From positions 1 through 29,810 of the forward strand of contig CAYWTL010000025.1 in assembly GCA_964460245.1 (NCBI GenBank): 29,810 nt of DNA, given 5' to 3'. The translations under genes were made by a program, and so were the position numbers. The first letter of the stretch is position 1. Each line of letters opens with the position of its first letter. Below, one piece after another: positions 5,821 through 13,660 of this stretch. The notes below the pieces were generated by a model that was given only the letters and a program-made list of their open reading frames with translations, did not search any database and was not told where the DNA came from. The DNA is from JAXDBM01 sp964460245 (GTDB lineage Bacteria > Desulfobacterota > Syntrophia > Syntrophales > Fen-1087).

Positions 5821-7737
5821 ATGAATGACATCAAGGTTGCATTGCCCGATGGCGTTGAGAAGTGTGTCGCCGCGGGGAGTACGGTCGAGCAAGTCCTCGC
5901 CGCCTGGAAACCGGAACTTCTCTCTTCCACCTTAGCCGCCAGAGTGAACCAGACCCCCGTCGATCTCAGCCATCCCCTGCGGAGCGACAGCGCTGTTGTG
6001 CCGATCGATATCCAGTCCCGGGAGGGGCTGGCCATCCTCCGCCACAGCATCTCCCATGTCATGGCCCAGGCGGTTCAGGATCTCTTTCCGAATGTCCAGG
6101 TCAGCATCGGGCCGTCCATCGAAGACGGTTTCTATTACGATTTCGAATATGCCGAGACCTTCACGCCGGAGGACCTCGAGAAGATCGAGCAGCGAATGCG
6201 CACGATTGCTGCGGCCAACCACCCCTTTCGACGGCGGGAAGTCGACCGAGAGGAAGCCATCGCCCTGTTCCGAAGCAAGGGGGAATCCTACAAGGTCGAG
6301 CTCCTGAACGACCTTCCCGGCGACGTCAGGACGGTGAGCCTGTACACCCAGGGCGATTATCTGGATCTGTGCCGGGGTCCGCACATCCCGGCAACGGGAA
6401 TGATCCGGGCCTTCAAGCTCCTGAACGTGGCGGGCGCCTATTGGCGGGGCGACGAGAAGAATAAGATGCTCCAGCGCATCTACGGCACGGGCTTCGCGAC
6501 GGAAGAGCAGCTTGCCGAGCACCTCCGGGTGATCGAGGAGGCAAAAAAGCGGGATCACCGCCGTCTGGGCCGGGAGCTGGATCTGTTCCAGATGAACGAC
6601 GAGGCCGGGCCGGGCCTCATCATCTTCCATCCCAAGGGCATGTTGCTGCGCTACCTGATCGAGGAGTGGGAGCGAAAGGAACACCTGAAGCGCGGTTACG
6701 ACATGGTGATGGGGCCGCAGATTCTCAAGGCCGACCTCTGGAAGAAATCGGGCCATTACGAGCATTACCGGGAGAACATGTACTACACCGAAGTGGAAGA
6801 TCAGGAGTACGGGATCAAACCGATGAACTGCCTGTCCCACATGCTGATCTACAAATCGAAGATTCGCAGCTACCGGGATCTTCCCCTGCGCTACTTTGAA
6901 CTGGGCACCGTTCATCGCCACGAAAAAACCGGCGTGCTGCACGGCCTGATGCGGGCCCGCCAGTTCACGCAGGACGACGCCCACATTCTGTGCATGCCGG
7001 AGCAGCTCAACGCCGAAATTCGCGCCATTGCGGATTTCGTGGCGTACGCGATGAAGATTTTCGGATTTGAATACGAGGTGGAACTCAGCACCCGGCCGTC
7101 CAAATCCATCGGTTCCGACGAAGACTGGGAACTTGCGACTTCGGCCCTGGAGGGCGCTCTTCGGGACGGCAACATGCACTACGACATCAATGAGGGCGAT
7201 GGCGCCTTTTACGGTCCCAAGATCGATTTCAAACTGAAGGATGCGCTGAAGCGGAAATGGCAGTGCGCCACCATCCAGTGCGATTTCACCCTGCCGGAGC
7301 GTTTTGATCTCAGCTACATCGGCCCGGACGGGGAGAAACACCGCCCGGTCATGCTGCACCGGGTGATCCTGGGAGCCATTGAACGGTTCATGGGCGTCCT
7401 CATCGAACATTACGCCGGCGCCTTTCCGGTCTGGCTTTCGCCGGTTCAGGCCGTCATCCTGTCCGTGACGGACAAGCACATCCCTTATGGAGAGAAGGTT
7501 TACCGGCAGCTCGTTGACGCGGGAATCCGCGCGGAAAGGGGTTTCGACAACGAAAAGCTCGGCTTCAAGATCCGGCAGGCCCAGATGCAGAAGATTCCCT
7601 ACATGCTGGTCATCGGCGACCGGGAAATGGAGGCGGGGCAGATATCGCCCCGACAGCGGGACGGCAGGAATCTGGGGTCGATCGGCGTTGACGCCTTTGT
7701 CGCGCTGGTGAGGGAACAGTGCGATCGCTACCAGTGA
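5821..7737 (+). CDS. thrS: Threonyl-tRNA synthetase
   Basis: Class II synthetase that charges tRNA-Thr and edits mischarged Ser-tRNA. The 638-residue protein has a TGS domain at residues 1-63. The N2 editing domain carries His75, His79, Cys184 and His188 (HSISH, CRGPH). In the catalytic core, the zinc ligands are Cys337, His388 and His513, with motif 2 around YFELGTVHRHEKTGVLHGL. A C-terminal anticodon-binding domain starts near residue 535. ATG at 5821 is preferred over the adjacent ATG at 5818 because AGGGGA at 5807-5812 is then eight bases away. It heads the translation operon. Confidence 0.98.
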   Translation: MNDIKVALPDGVEKCVAAGSTVEQVLAAWKPELLSSTLAARVNQTPVDLSHPLRSDSAVVPIDIQSREGLAILRHSISHVMAQAVQDLFPNVQVSIGPSIEDGFYYDFEYAETFTPEDLEKIEQRMRTIAAANHPFRRREVDREEAIALFRSKGESYKVELLNDLPGDVRTVSLYTQGDYLDLCRGPHIPATGMIRAFKLLNVAGAYWRGDEKNKMLQRIYGTGFATEEQLAEHLRVIEEAKKRDHRRLGRELDLFQMNDEAGPGLIIFHPKGMLLRYLIEEWERKEHLKRGYDMVMGPQILKADLWKKSGHYEHYRENMYYTEVEDQEYGIKPMNCLSHMLIYKSKIRSYRDLPLRYFELGTVHRHEKTGVLHGLMRARQFTQDDAHILCMPEQLNAEIRAIADFVAYAMKIFGFEYEVELSTRPSKSIGSDEDWELATSALEGALRDGNMHYDINEGDGAFYGPKIDFKLKDALKRKWQCATIQCDFTLPERFDLSYIGPDGEKHRPVMLHRVILGAIERFMGVLIEHYAGAFPVWLSPVQAVILSVTDKHIPYGEKVYRQLVDAGIRAERGFDNEKLGFKIRQAQMQKIPYMLVIGDREMEAGQISPRQRDGRNLGSIGVDAFVALVREQCDRYQ

Positions 7738-7774
7738 GACTTCATTCATGACGGGAGGCATCAGGAGGTGAACT

Positions 7775-8284
7775 ATAGCTAAGGATTTGAGGATCAACCG
7801 TGAAATCCGGGCGGCATCCGTCCGCGTGATCGACGCCGAGGGGACCCAGCTGGGGATCCTGGCGCTGTCGGATGCTCTGGCGGAAGCGGCCAAAGGCGGT
7901 CTTGATCTGGTCGAGGTGGCGCCCAATTCCACCCCGCCCGTCTGCCGGATCATGGACTACGGGAAGTTTCGGTACCAGCAGAGCAAGAAACTTCAGGACG
8001 CGAAGAAAAGCCAGACCGTCATCCAGATCAAGGAAATCCGCTTAAGGCCCAAGACAGAGGCGCACGACCTTGAGGTCAAGATCCGGCATGTCCGGAAATT
8101 TCTCGAACAACGAGACAAGGTCAAGATCACGATGATGTTCCGGGGGCGGGAAATCACCTATGCCGAACTCGGCAGAAAGATCATGGAAGAGATTCGGGAA
8201 GCTCTGGCCGACGGCGCCGTTATCGAGCAATATCCGAAGCTGGAAGGAAGAAACATGATCATGATCCTGGCGCCGAAGAAATAG
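7775..8284 (+). CDS. infC: Translation initiation factor IF-3 (ATA start)
   Basis: IF3 binds the 30S subunit, prevents premature 50S joining and checks start codon and initiator tRNA. The 169-residue protein has an N domain opening AKDLRINREIRAASVRVID, a LVEVAPNSTPPVCRIMDYGKF block, a Lys-rich linker and the C domain with IKEIRLRP, HDLEVKIRHVRKFL and FRGREITY. No ATG or GTG start fits. AGGAGGT at 7763-7769 is followed five bases later by ATA at 7775, which gives the standard N-terminus. A TTG at 7787 would delete it and lies 17 bases from the site. Use of a non-standard start is the known basis of IF3 autoregulation (AUU in Escherichia coli), so AUA here is plausible. Confidence 0.95.
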   Translation: MAKDLRINREIRAASVRVIDAEGTQLGILALSDALAEAAKGGLDLVEVAPNSTPPVCRIMDYGKFRYQQSKKLQDAKKSQTVIQIKEIRLRPKTEAHDLEVKIRHVRKFLEQRDKVKITMMFRGREITYAELGRKIMEEIREALADGAVIEQYPKLEGRNMIMILAPKK

Positions 8285-8327
8285 GTCCGGCGACGGTCGC
8301 GGATATCAAACGAAGAAGGGAAAAAAA

Positions 8328-8525
8328 ATGCCAAAGATGAAGACACATCGCGGTGCGGCAAAACGTTTCAGCCTGACGGGAAGCGGCAAGGTCAAGAGAA
8401 GCAAAGCCTTTGCCAGCCACATCCTGACGTCCAAGACGACGAAACGAAAAAGAAATTTGAGAAAGGGAACGATTCTCGACAAAACCGACGAGCGGGAAGT
8501 CAAGAAGTTGCTTCCCTACGCGTGA
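8328..8525 (+). CDS. rpmI: 50S ribosomal protein L35
   Basis: A 65-residue, highly basic ribosomal protein with the family opening PKMKTHRGAAKRF and the central KRSKAFASHIL and KRKRNLRKGT segments. It lies 43 bases after infC and 31 before rplT, the conserved infC-rpmI-rplT order. An AAGGG lies just upstream of the ATG. In enterobacteria L20 represses translation of this mRNA from a site in the spacer before rpmI. The spacer here is too short to judge by eye. Confidence 0.98.
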   Translation: MPKMKTHRGAAKRFSLTGSGKVKRSKAFASHILTSKTTKRKRNLRKGTILDKTDEREVKKLLPYA

Positions 8526-8556
8526 ATCATTAGAAGCGGAGAACGGAGAAGAAGAA

Positions 8557-8916
8557 ATGTCGAGGGTGAAAAGGGCGATTACCGCCAAGAAGAAAAGAAG
8601 AAAGGTCTTGAAGATGGCCAAGGGCTTCTTCGGGGCGCGGAGCCGTCTGCTCCGGACAGCCACGGAGGCCGTCGAAAAGGCCATGCAATACGCATACAGG
8701 GACCGCAGGGCGCGGAAGCGCGATTTCCGGCGGCTGTGGATTGTGCGGATCAGCGCCGCTGCCCGCCTGAATGACATCTCCTACAGCCGTCTGATGGACG
8801 GCCTCAAAAAGGCCCGTGTCGATATTGACCGCAAAATCCTGGCGGATTTGGCCGTGAATGATGCACAGGCGTTTGCCGAGATTGCATCCGTCGCAAAGGG
8901 CAAACTGGCGGCATGA
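8557..8916 (+). CDS. rplT: 50S ribosomal protein L20
   Basis: L20 binds 23S rRNA early in large-subunit assembly. The 119-residue protein has the expected basic N-terminal tail (RVKRAITAKKKRRK), then the KGFFGARSRLLRTA and YAYRDRRARKRDFR helices, and the globular C-domain with LWIVRISAAARLNDISYSRL. The ATG at 8557 follows a GGAG about 11 bases upstream. The stop overlaps the pheS start by four bases (ATGA at 8913-8916), which indicates translational coupling. Confidence 0.98.
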   Translation: MSRVKRAITAKKKRRKVLKMAKGFFGARSRLLRTATEAVEKAMQYAYRDRRARKRDFRRLWIVRISAAARLNDISYSRLMDGLKKARVDIDRKILADLAVNDAQAFAEIASVAKGKLAA

Positions 8917-9929
8917 TCCGGGATCTGGAGGCGCTTCAGAAAACAGCGGAAGGAGAGCTGGAGCGGGCGGCGACGGAAGAAGAACTTCTTGCCGTCAAGA
9001 CACGGTATCTCGGAAGAAAGGGCCTGCTGACGGGTCTGCTTCGGAACATCGCCGGCGTGCCGATCGAGGATAGGCCGCTTTTCGGGAAACGTTCCAACGA
9101 GGTCAAAGAGGCGCTGATCAAAAAGATCGACAGCGCCCTTCAGCACATGGCGTCCCGCAGTCGGGGCGAGGCGCTGCTTCGGGAAAAGTTGGATGTCACC
9201 CTTCCCGGCCGGAGAATCCGGTACGGGAGGCTTCACCCCGTGACGCAAATATGCCGCGAAATTACGGAGATATTCTCCACGCTGGGTTTTTCCGTGGAGG
9301 AAGGCCCGGAAGTCGAGTCGGATTATTACAATTTCGAAGCCCTGAACATCCCCAAGAATCACCCCGCCCGGGACATGCAGGACACCTTCTACATGGAAGA
9401 GAACATCGTCCTGCGGACACATACCTCCCCCGTCCAGATCCGGACCATGGAGAAGCGGAAGCCGCCGGTGCGGATCCTCTCGCCGGGGCGGGTTTACCGT
9501 CCCGATTCCGACGTGTCCCATACGCCCATGTTCCACCAGATCGAAGGCTTGCTTGTCGACAGGAGAATCACGTTCGGCGATCTGAAAGGGACCCTCACCT
9601 TCTTCATCAAAAAAGTTTTCGGTGAAACGACCGCCGTTCGGTTTCGCCCCAGTTTCTTTCCCTTTACGGAGCCCAGCGCCGAGGTGGACATTCGGTGCGT
9701 GATGTGTCACGGAAGCGGCTGCCGCGTCTGCGGGCAGAGCGGCTGGCTCGAGATCCTGGGATCCGGCATGGTTGACCCGCAGGTCTTCATCAATGTGGGA
9801 TACGATCCGGAAGAGGTTTCGGGTTTTGCCTTCGGTCTGGGCCTGGAGCGGATCGCCATGCTGAAGTACGGCGTTTCCGATATCCGGCTGTTCTATGAAA
9901 ATGACCGGCGCTTCCTGGAGCAGTTCTGA
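8913..9929 (+). CDS. pheS: Phenylalanyl-tRNA synthetase alpha subunit
   Basis: Catalytic subunit of the alpha2-beta2 PheRS. The 338 residues comprise an N-terminal coiled coil (about 1-90), then the class II core. Visible are GRLHPVTQICREI, FEALNIPKNHPARDMQDTFY, the motif 2 region LRTHTSPVQIRTM with GRVYRPDSDVSHTPMFHQIEGL, and motif 3 GFAFGLGLERIAML. A cysteine cluster at the CVMCHGSGCRVC segment is typical of many bacterial PheS proteins. The start overlaps the rplT stop. The partner pheT follows after a 126-base spacer that contains a strong hairpin. Confidence 0.98.
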   Translation: MIRDLEALQKTAEGELERAATEEELLAVKTRYLGRKGLLTGLLRNIAGVPIEDRPLFGKRSNEVKEALIKKIDSALQHMASRSRGEALLREKLDVTLPGRRIRYGRLHPVTQICREITEIFSTLGFSVEEGPEVESDYYNFEALNIPKNHPARDMQDTFYMEENIVLRTHTSPVQIRTMEKRKPPVRILSPGRVYRPDSDVSHTPMFHQIEGLLVDRRITFGDLKGTLTFFIKKVFGETTAVRFRPSFFPFTEPSAEVDIRCVMCHGSGCRVCGQSGWLEILGSGMVDPQVFINVGYDPEEVSGFAFGLGLERIAMLKYGVSDIRLFYENDRRFLEQF

Positions 9930-9991
9930 CCACGTTGTTCGAACTTCACAAGCGGTTCTGCCTTTGCATGAAAAAACTTGTCCGGGGACCG

Positions 9992-10012
9992 GGAACCGCC
10001 GCCGGCGGTTCC
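9992..10012 (+). repeat. Strong hairpin between pheS and pheT
   Basis: GGAACCGCC (9992-10000) and GGCGGTTCC (10004-10012) form a perfect nine-base stem with a three-base loop, 44 bases upstream of the pheT ATG. No T-tract follows, so full termination is unlikely. It could be an mRNA processing or stability element that sets the pheS to pheT ratio. That is inference. Confidence 0.6.
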
Positions 10013-10055
10013 ACGTTTCCGGTTTCCCGCAATCGGAATTTCGAGGGGTGCGTTT

Positions 10056-12506
10056 ATGTTAGTCAGTCTGCGGTGGCTCGGGGATTACGTTGACATCGAT
10101 CTCACGCCTGCGGAGTTGGCCGACCGGTTGACCATGGCGGGACTTGAGGTGGACGCGATCCGTGACACCGCACCCGATTTTACCCGGGTGGTGGTGTCGA
10201 AAATCCTGTCCGTCAAGCCCCACCCGAATGCGGACAAGCTGTCCCTCTGCGAAGTAACCACCGGTACCGAGACCTTGCCGATCGTCTGCGGCGCCGCCAA
10301 TATCCGTGCGGACGATGTCGTTCCCCTGGCCATGGTCGGCGCAACCATTCCCGGCGGCTACATCATCAAGAGTTCGGTCATCCGTGGTGAACGCTCCGAA
10401 GGCATGCTGTGCTCCGAGGAAGAGCTCGGCATCGGCCCGGACAACACGGGCATCATGATGCTGCCCGCCGGCCTGCGACCGGGGCAGGATCTCGCGGACG
10501 CCCTGGATTTGCGCGATACCGTTCTGGACATCGGCGTTACGCCGAACCGCCCCGACTGTCTGTCCATCATCGGGGTGGCGCGGGAAGTGGCGGCCGTCAC
10601 GGGCCGCAGGCTCAGAAGACCGGACATCTCGTTCACCGAAACCGATGAGGACATCCACGGAATCACGTCGGTCCGGATCCTCGATCCCGACGCCTGCCCC
10701 CGGTACACGGCGCGGATCGTTCGGAACGTCGCCATCCGGCCCTCGCCGGCCTGGATGCGGCGGCGCCTGGAATCCGTGGGGCTGCGTGCGATCAACAATG
10801 TCGTGGACGTGACCAATTTCGTCATGATGGAGTACGGTCAGCCCCTCCATGCCTTCGACTTCCGGTTTCTGGAGGAGGGGCGGATCGTCGTCCGGAAATC
10901 CCGGGAAGGGGAGCCCTTTGTCTCCCTGGACGAAAAGGAGCGGATTCTCCGCGCCGAGACACTCATGATCTGCGACGGCGTCAAACCCGTGGCCATCGCC
11001 GGCATCATGGGGGGGCTCAACTCGGAGGTGAAGGAGGATACGTCCACGGTGCTGATGGAGAGCGCCTATTTCGATCCCGCATCGATCCGCCGGTCCTCCC
11101 GCTGGCTGGGAATGAGCACCGATGCGGCTTTCCGCTTCGAGCGGGGCATCGACCCGGAGGGGGTGGTCCGGGCGCTGAACCGGGCGGTGCAACTGATCGC
11201 GGAAACCTCCGGAGGCGCGATCTGCCGCGGTTACATCGATCAGTATCCCCGGAAAATCAGCGTTGCGGAAAACATTCCCCTGCGTGTCCGGCGGGTCAAC
11301 GAGCTTCTCGGCACAAAAATCACGGCGGCCAGAATGATCCGCATTCTGGAGGGTCTCGAGATGACGGTGGCCAGAGAAGACCACCGGCGCTTCCGGGTTA
11401 CACCGCCGACATTCCGCGTGGACATCAGCCGGGAAATCGATTTGATTGAGGAAATCGCGCGGCTTTACGGCTACGACCACGTTCCGGAAACGCTCCCTTC
11501 CGCATCCCACCTGACCCTGGAGAAGGGCCGGAAGAAGATCCTGGAGGAGCGCATGCGACGACTCCTGAACGGCTGCGGTTATTCCGAGGTGATCACCTAC
11601 AGCTTCATCACGCCGGCCGCACCGGACCATCTGGCCCTCGATCCAGGCGATGCGCGGCGAAATCTGGTCAAAATCCGGAACCCGCTGACGGAGGACCAGT
11701 CCGTGATGCGGACCACGCTGGTATACAGTCTGCTGGAAACCATGCGGAAAAATGCCCATGCCGGTTGCTTCGACTTGAAGGTCTTTGAAATGGGCCGGAT
11801 ATTTCTGGCCGGGAAGCCGGGCGACCTTCCGGTGGAAATCAGCAAGGTCGGCGGCCTGTTGACCGGGGTGCGTTATGACGACGGCTGGCACTTCAAGGAA
11901 GTCGAGTCGGATTTTTTTGACATCAAAGGTTGCGTCGAGGGCATGCTGGATGATCTGAAGGTCGGAAGGGTCGGATATAGGGCGGATCTGCGCGAGCCCT
12001 TTCTGCATCCGGGAAGGTGCTGCGGCATCACCGCCGGGGAAGAGCCCGTCGGATTCCTCGGCGAGGTGCATCCGGATGTGCTGGCACGCATGGATTTGAA
12101 GAACCGCGCGATGGTTTTTGAAATCGACCTGGACCGTTTGGGCCGTTGCTTTTCGGACGAACTTTCCTACCGGGACGTTTCGAAATTTCCTTCCAGCTCC
12201 CGGGACGTGGCTTTCCTCGTTTCGCGGGAGCGTCAGGCGGAGGCCATGATCCGCTTTGCGCTGGATATCCACGAAGAATTGCTTGAAAAAGTCGCTATTT
12301 TTGATGTATATGAAGGAAGAGGCATACCGGAGGGTATGAAGAGTCTGGGGTTGCGTTTTTCCTACCGGGCCGCTGACAGAACGCTGACGGATTCGGAGGT
12401 GAACCGGGTTCACGGCGCCATCGTCAGGAGAATCATGGAACGGAGCGGCGCCAGAATCAGAGGAGAAGAGAATCAGGATGCAGGATTTGAAGGAGGGCTG
12501 AAATGA
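10056..12506 (+). CDS. pheT: Phenylalanyl-tRNA synthetase beta subunit
   Basis: Non-catalytic tRNA-binding and editing subunit of PheRS, 816 residues, the normal length for the long form. In order: the N-terminal LVSLRWLGDYVDIDLTPAELADRLTMAGLEVD; an OB-fold tRNA-binding domain with VKPHPNADKLSLCEV (about 40-150); the B3/B4 editing region; the B5 domain; the catalytic-like core with RLYGYDHVPETLP; and a C-terminal FDX-ACB anticodon-binding domain (YRDVSKFPSSSRDVAFLV). ATG at 10056 is chosen because GAGGGG lies seven bases upstream; the frame is open further up to 9978 but without family sequence. The stop overlaps the ihfA ATG by four bases. Confidence 0.98.
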   Translation: MLVSLRWLGDYVDIDLTPAELADRLTMAGLEVDAIRDTAPDFTRVVVSKILSVKPHPNADKLSLCEVTTGTETLPIVCGAANIRADDVVPLAMVGATIPGGYIIKSSVIRGERSEGMLCSEEELGIGPDNTGIMMLPAGLRPGQDLADALDLRDTVLDIGVTPNRPDCLSIIGVAREVAAVTGRRLRRPDISFTETDEDIHGITSVRILDPDACPRYTARIVRNVAIRPSPAWMRRRLESVGLRAINNVVDVTNFVMMEYGQPLHAFDFRFLEEGRIVVRKSREGEPFVSLDEKERILRAETLMICDGVKPVAIAGIMGGLNSEVKEDTSTVLMESAYFDPASIRRSSRWLGMSTDAAFRFERGIDPEGVVRALNRAVQLIAETSGGAICRGYIDQYPRKISVAENIPLRVRRVNELLGTKITAARMIRILEGLEMTVAREDHRRFRVTPPTFRVDISREIDLIEEIARLYGYDHVPETLPSASHLTLEKGRKKILEERMRRLLNGCGYSEVITYSFITPAAPDHLALDPGDARRNLVKIRNPLTEDQSVMRTTLVYSLLETMRKNAHAGCFDLKVFEMGRIFLAGKPGDLPVEISKVGGLLTGVRYDDGWHFKEVESDFFDIKGCVEGMLDDLKVGRVGYRADLREPFLHPGRCCGITAGEEPVGFLGEVHPDVLARMDLKNRAMVFEIDLDRLGRCFSDELSYRDVSKFPSSSRDVAFLVSRERQAEAMIRFALDIHEELLEKVAIFDVYEGRGIPEGMKSLGLRFSYRAADRTLTDSEVNRVHGAIVRRIMERSGARIRGEENQDAGFEGGLK

Positions 12507-12778
12507 CCAAGATCGACATCATCCAGGACGTTTATGAAAAGCTGGGTTTTTCAAAAAAAGATTCGGCCAGAATCGTCGAGTCGGTATTCGATCTCATGAA
12601 AGAAAGTCTTGCGCGCGGAGAAAAAATCAAAATATCGGGATTCGGCAATTTTCTCGTGAAGGAAAAAAAATCGCGCCGGGGAAGAAATCCGCAGACCGGT
12701 TCCGAGATTGAGATCACAGCCAGAAAGGTCCTGACCTTCAAATCGAGCCAAGTCCTCCGCAAAGCCCTGAACAGTTAG
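12503..12778 (+). CDS. ihfA: Integration host factor alpha-like DNA-bending protein
   Basis: A 91-residue HU/IHF-family protein. The opening TKIDIIQDVYEKLGFSKKDS and the DNA-contacting arm GFGNFLVKEKKSRRGRNPQTG match the family, with the conserved Pro that intercalates into DNA. Position after pheT is the classic place for ihfA. It overlaps the pheT stop and is followed by a merR-type gene, also a common order. Two further HU/IHF-family genes lie within 5 kb. The partner for a heterodimer is most likely the IHF-beta-like protein at 17566. Confidence 0.93.
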   Translation: MTKIDIIQDVYEKLGFSKKDSARIVESVFDLMKESLARGEKIKISGFGNFLVKEKKSRRGRNPQTGSEIEITARKVLTFKSSQVLRKALNS

Positions 12779-12797
12779 CCGATACCAGCCGGGCAGC

Positions 12798-12828
12798 TGC
12801 CCGCGAGGGAGCGGGCATTCAGGTTTTT
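12798..12828 (+). terminator. Hairpin with short T-run between ihfA and merR
   Basis: TGCCCGC (12798-12804) and GCGGGCA (12811-12817) form a perfect seven-base stem whose GAGGGA loop resembles a ribosome-binding site. A T5 run follows at 12824-12828, four bases before the merR ATG. It may attenuate read-through into merR or control its translation. The T-run is six bases from the stem, so termination would be partial at best. Confidence 0.4.
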
Positions 12829-12831
12829 CGC

Positions 12832-13173
12832 ATGGACGCATCGATTCCCGACAAGGCTTATTTCCGAATCGGCGAGGTCAGCCGGATTCTCGGCGTTGCG
12901 CCTTACGTCGTCCGATACTGGGAATCGGAATTCAAAAGCGCGGTCAAACCTTCCCGATCGACATCGGCACAGCGTCTCTACAGGCGCAGGGACGTGGAGA
13001 TGCTGATTTTGATCAAGCAACTCCTCTACGTCGATCATTTCACCATCCTCGGAGCGAAAAGACAGTTGGCAAAATGGAAGACCGGAAAGTTTGAGGCTGA
13101 TTCCGAAGAATACGGAAGGAGGCTGGCGGAAGTGAAAAGCCGCCTTCAGCAGGTGAAGGAAATGCTTCGGTGA
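12832..13173 (+). CDS. MerR-family transcriptional regulator
   Basis: A 113-residue regulator with an N-terminal MerR winged helix: FRIGEVSRILGVAPYVVRYWESEF at residues 10-33, then RLYRRRDVEMLILIKQLLY. A C-terminal amphipathic helix (GRRLAEVKSRLQQVKEML) probably dimerises. No C-terminal effector domain or metal-binding cysteines are present, so it is not a metal sensor. This ihfA-linked MerR type is widespread in Gram-negative bacteria with no settled target. The ribosome-binding site is weak (CAGG 11 bases upstream). It is the last gene of the translation operon, before the terminator at 13213. Confidence 0.9.
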   Translation: MDASIPDKAYFRIGEVSRILGVAPYVVRYWESEFKSAVKPSRSTSAQRLYRRRDVEMLILIKQLLYVDHFTILGAKRQLAKWKTGKFEADSEEYGRRLAEVKSRLQQVKEMLR

Positions 13174-13210
13174 AAAGCCGGACGGTCCTTTCCCGCCGTT
13201 CTCCCGCACG

Positions 13211-13240
13211 AAAGCCGATCGGCATCCGATCGGCTTTTTT
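13211..13240 (+). terminator. Rho-independent terminator of the thrS-merR operon
   Basis: AGCCGATCGG (13213-13222) and CCGATCGGCT (13226-13235) form a perfect ten-base stem with a CAT loop. Five further T residues follow. Paired A and T flanks extend the stem. It may also stop transcription arriving from the minus-strand gene, but the T-tract on that side is weak. Confidence 0.95.
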
Positions 13241-13272
13241 CAATATCGCGGGGGGAGGCGATTCTGAATCCG

Positions 13273-13554
13273 CTATTTCTTGTTGGCGCGCTTGGACGCT
13301 TTCAGAGGATTGATCTTCTGGGCCGCCTCTTTGACTTCAACCTTGACATGGGTTGCCGTCGGGCATTTTCCCGTGAGCCACTTGACGGACGGCTCGGGGT
13401 AGACTTTGCAGTATTTTCCCGCGGCGTATTCGGCGACTTTCGCACATCCCTCGCATTGTTCGACGATCGGCTGGCATGCCCCGCCCTTGAAGCCGCATCC
13501 CTTTTTCGTCATCAGACCGCATTCCGTCCCGGCTTTGATGGTTTGACAGATCAT
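13273..13554 (-). CDS. PxxKW family cysteine-rich protein
   Basis: A 93-residue protein with eight cysteines (residues 3, 12, 20, 27, 34, 37, 49, 64) and the motif PSVKW at 55-59, the signature of the PxxKW cysteine-rich family seen mainly in Desulfobacterota. The function is unknown; the cysteine spacing suggests metal binding. A Lys/Ala-rich tail of about 25 residues follows. ATG at 13554 is chosen because AAAGGAA lies seven bases upstream and the conserved MICQTIKAGTECG opening starts there; the frame is open to 13641. It stands alone on the minus strand between two plus-strand operons, with its own likely promoter. Confidence 0.88.
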   Translation of the reverse strand: MICQTIKAGTECGLMTKKGCGFKGGACQPIVEQCEGCAKVAEYAAGKYCKVYPEPSVKWLTGKCPTATHVKVEVKEAAQKINPLKASKRANKK

Positions 13555-13631
13555 ATTTCGTTCCTTTCTTGTTCTGAGAAAACTGGAGTCCCCAAAAACG
13601 GGACTCTGTGAGACGCTTAAAAAAGCTGGAC

Positions 13632-13660
13632 TATCTAACAAAACGCTGGAGTGCTGTCAA
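13632..13660 (-). promoter_or_regulatory. Promoter of the PxxKW gene
   Basis: On the minus strand, a perfect TTGACA (13655-13660) is followed after 17 bases by TAGATA (13632-13637). It lies about 80 bases upstream of the start codon, so the mRNA would have a leader of roughly 70 bases. Confidence 0.5.

Noticed and set aside
5932..7953. A 673-residue open frame antisense to thrS
   Set aside because: It is a shadow of the thrS codon pattern with no family features.
10059..12413. A 784-residue open frame antisense to pheT
   Set aside because: It mirrors the GC-rich pheT codons, has no recognisable motif, and pheT is certain on the other strand.
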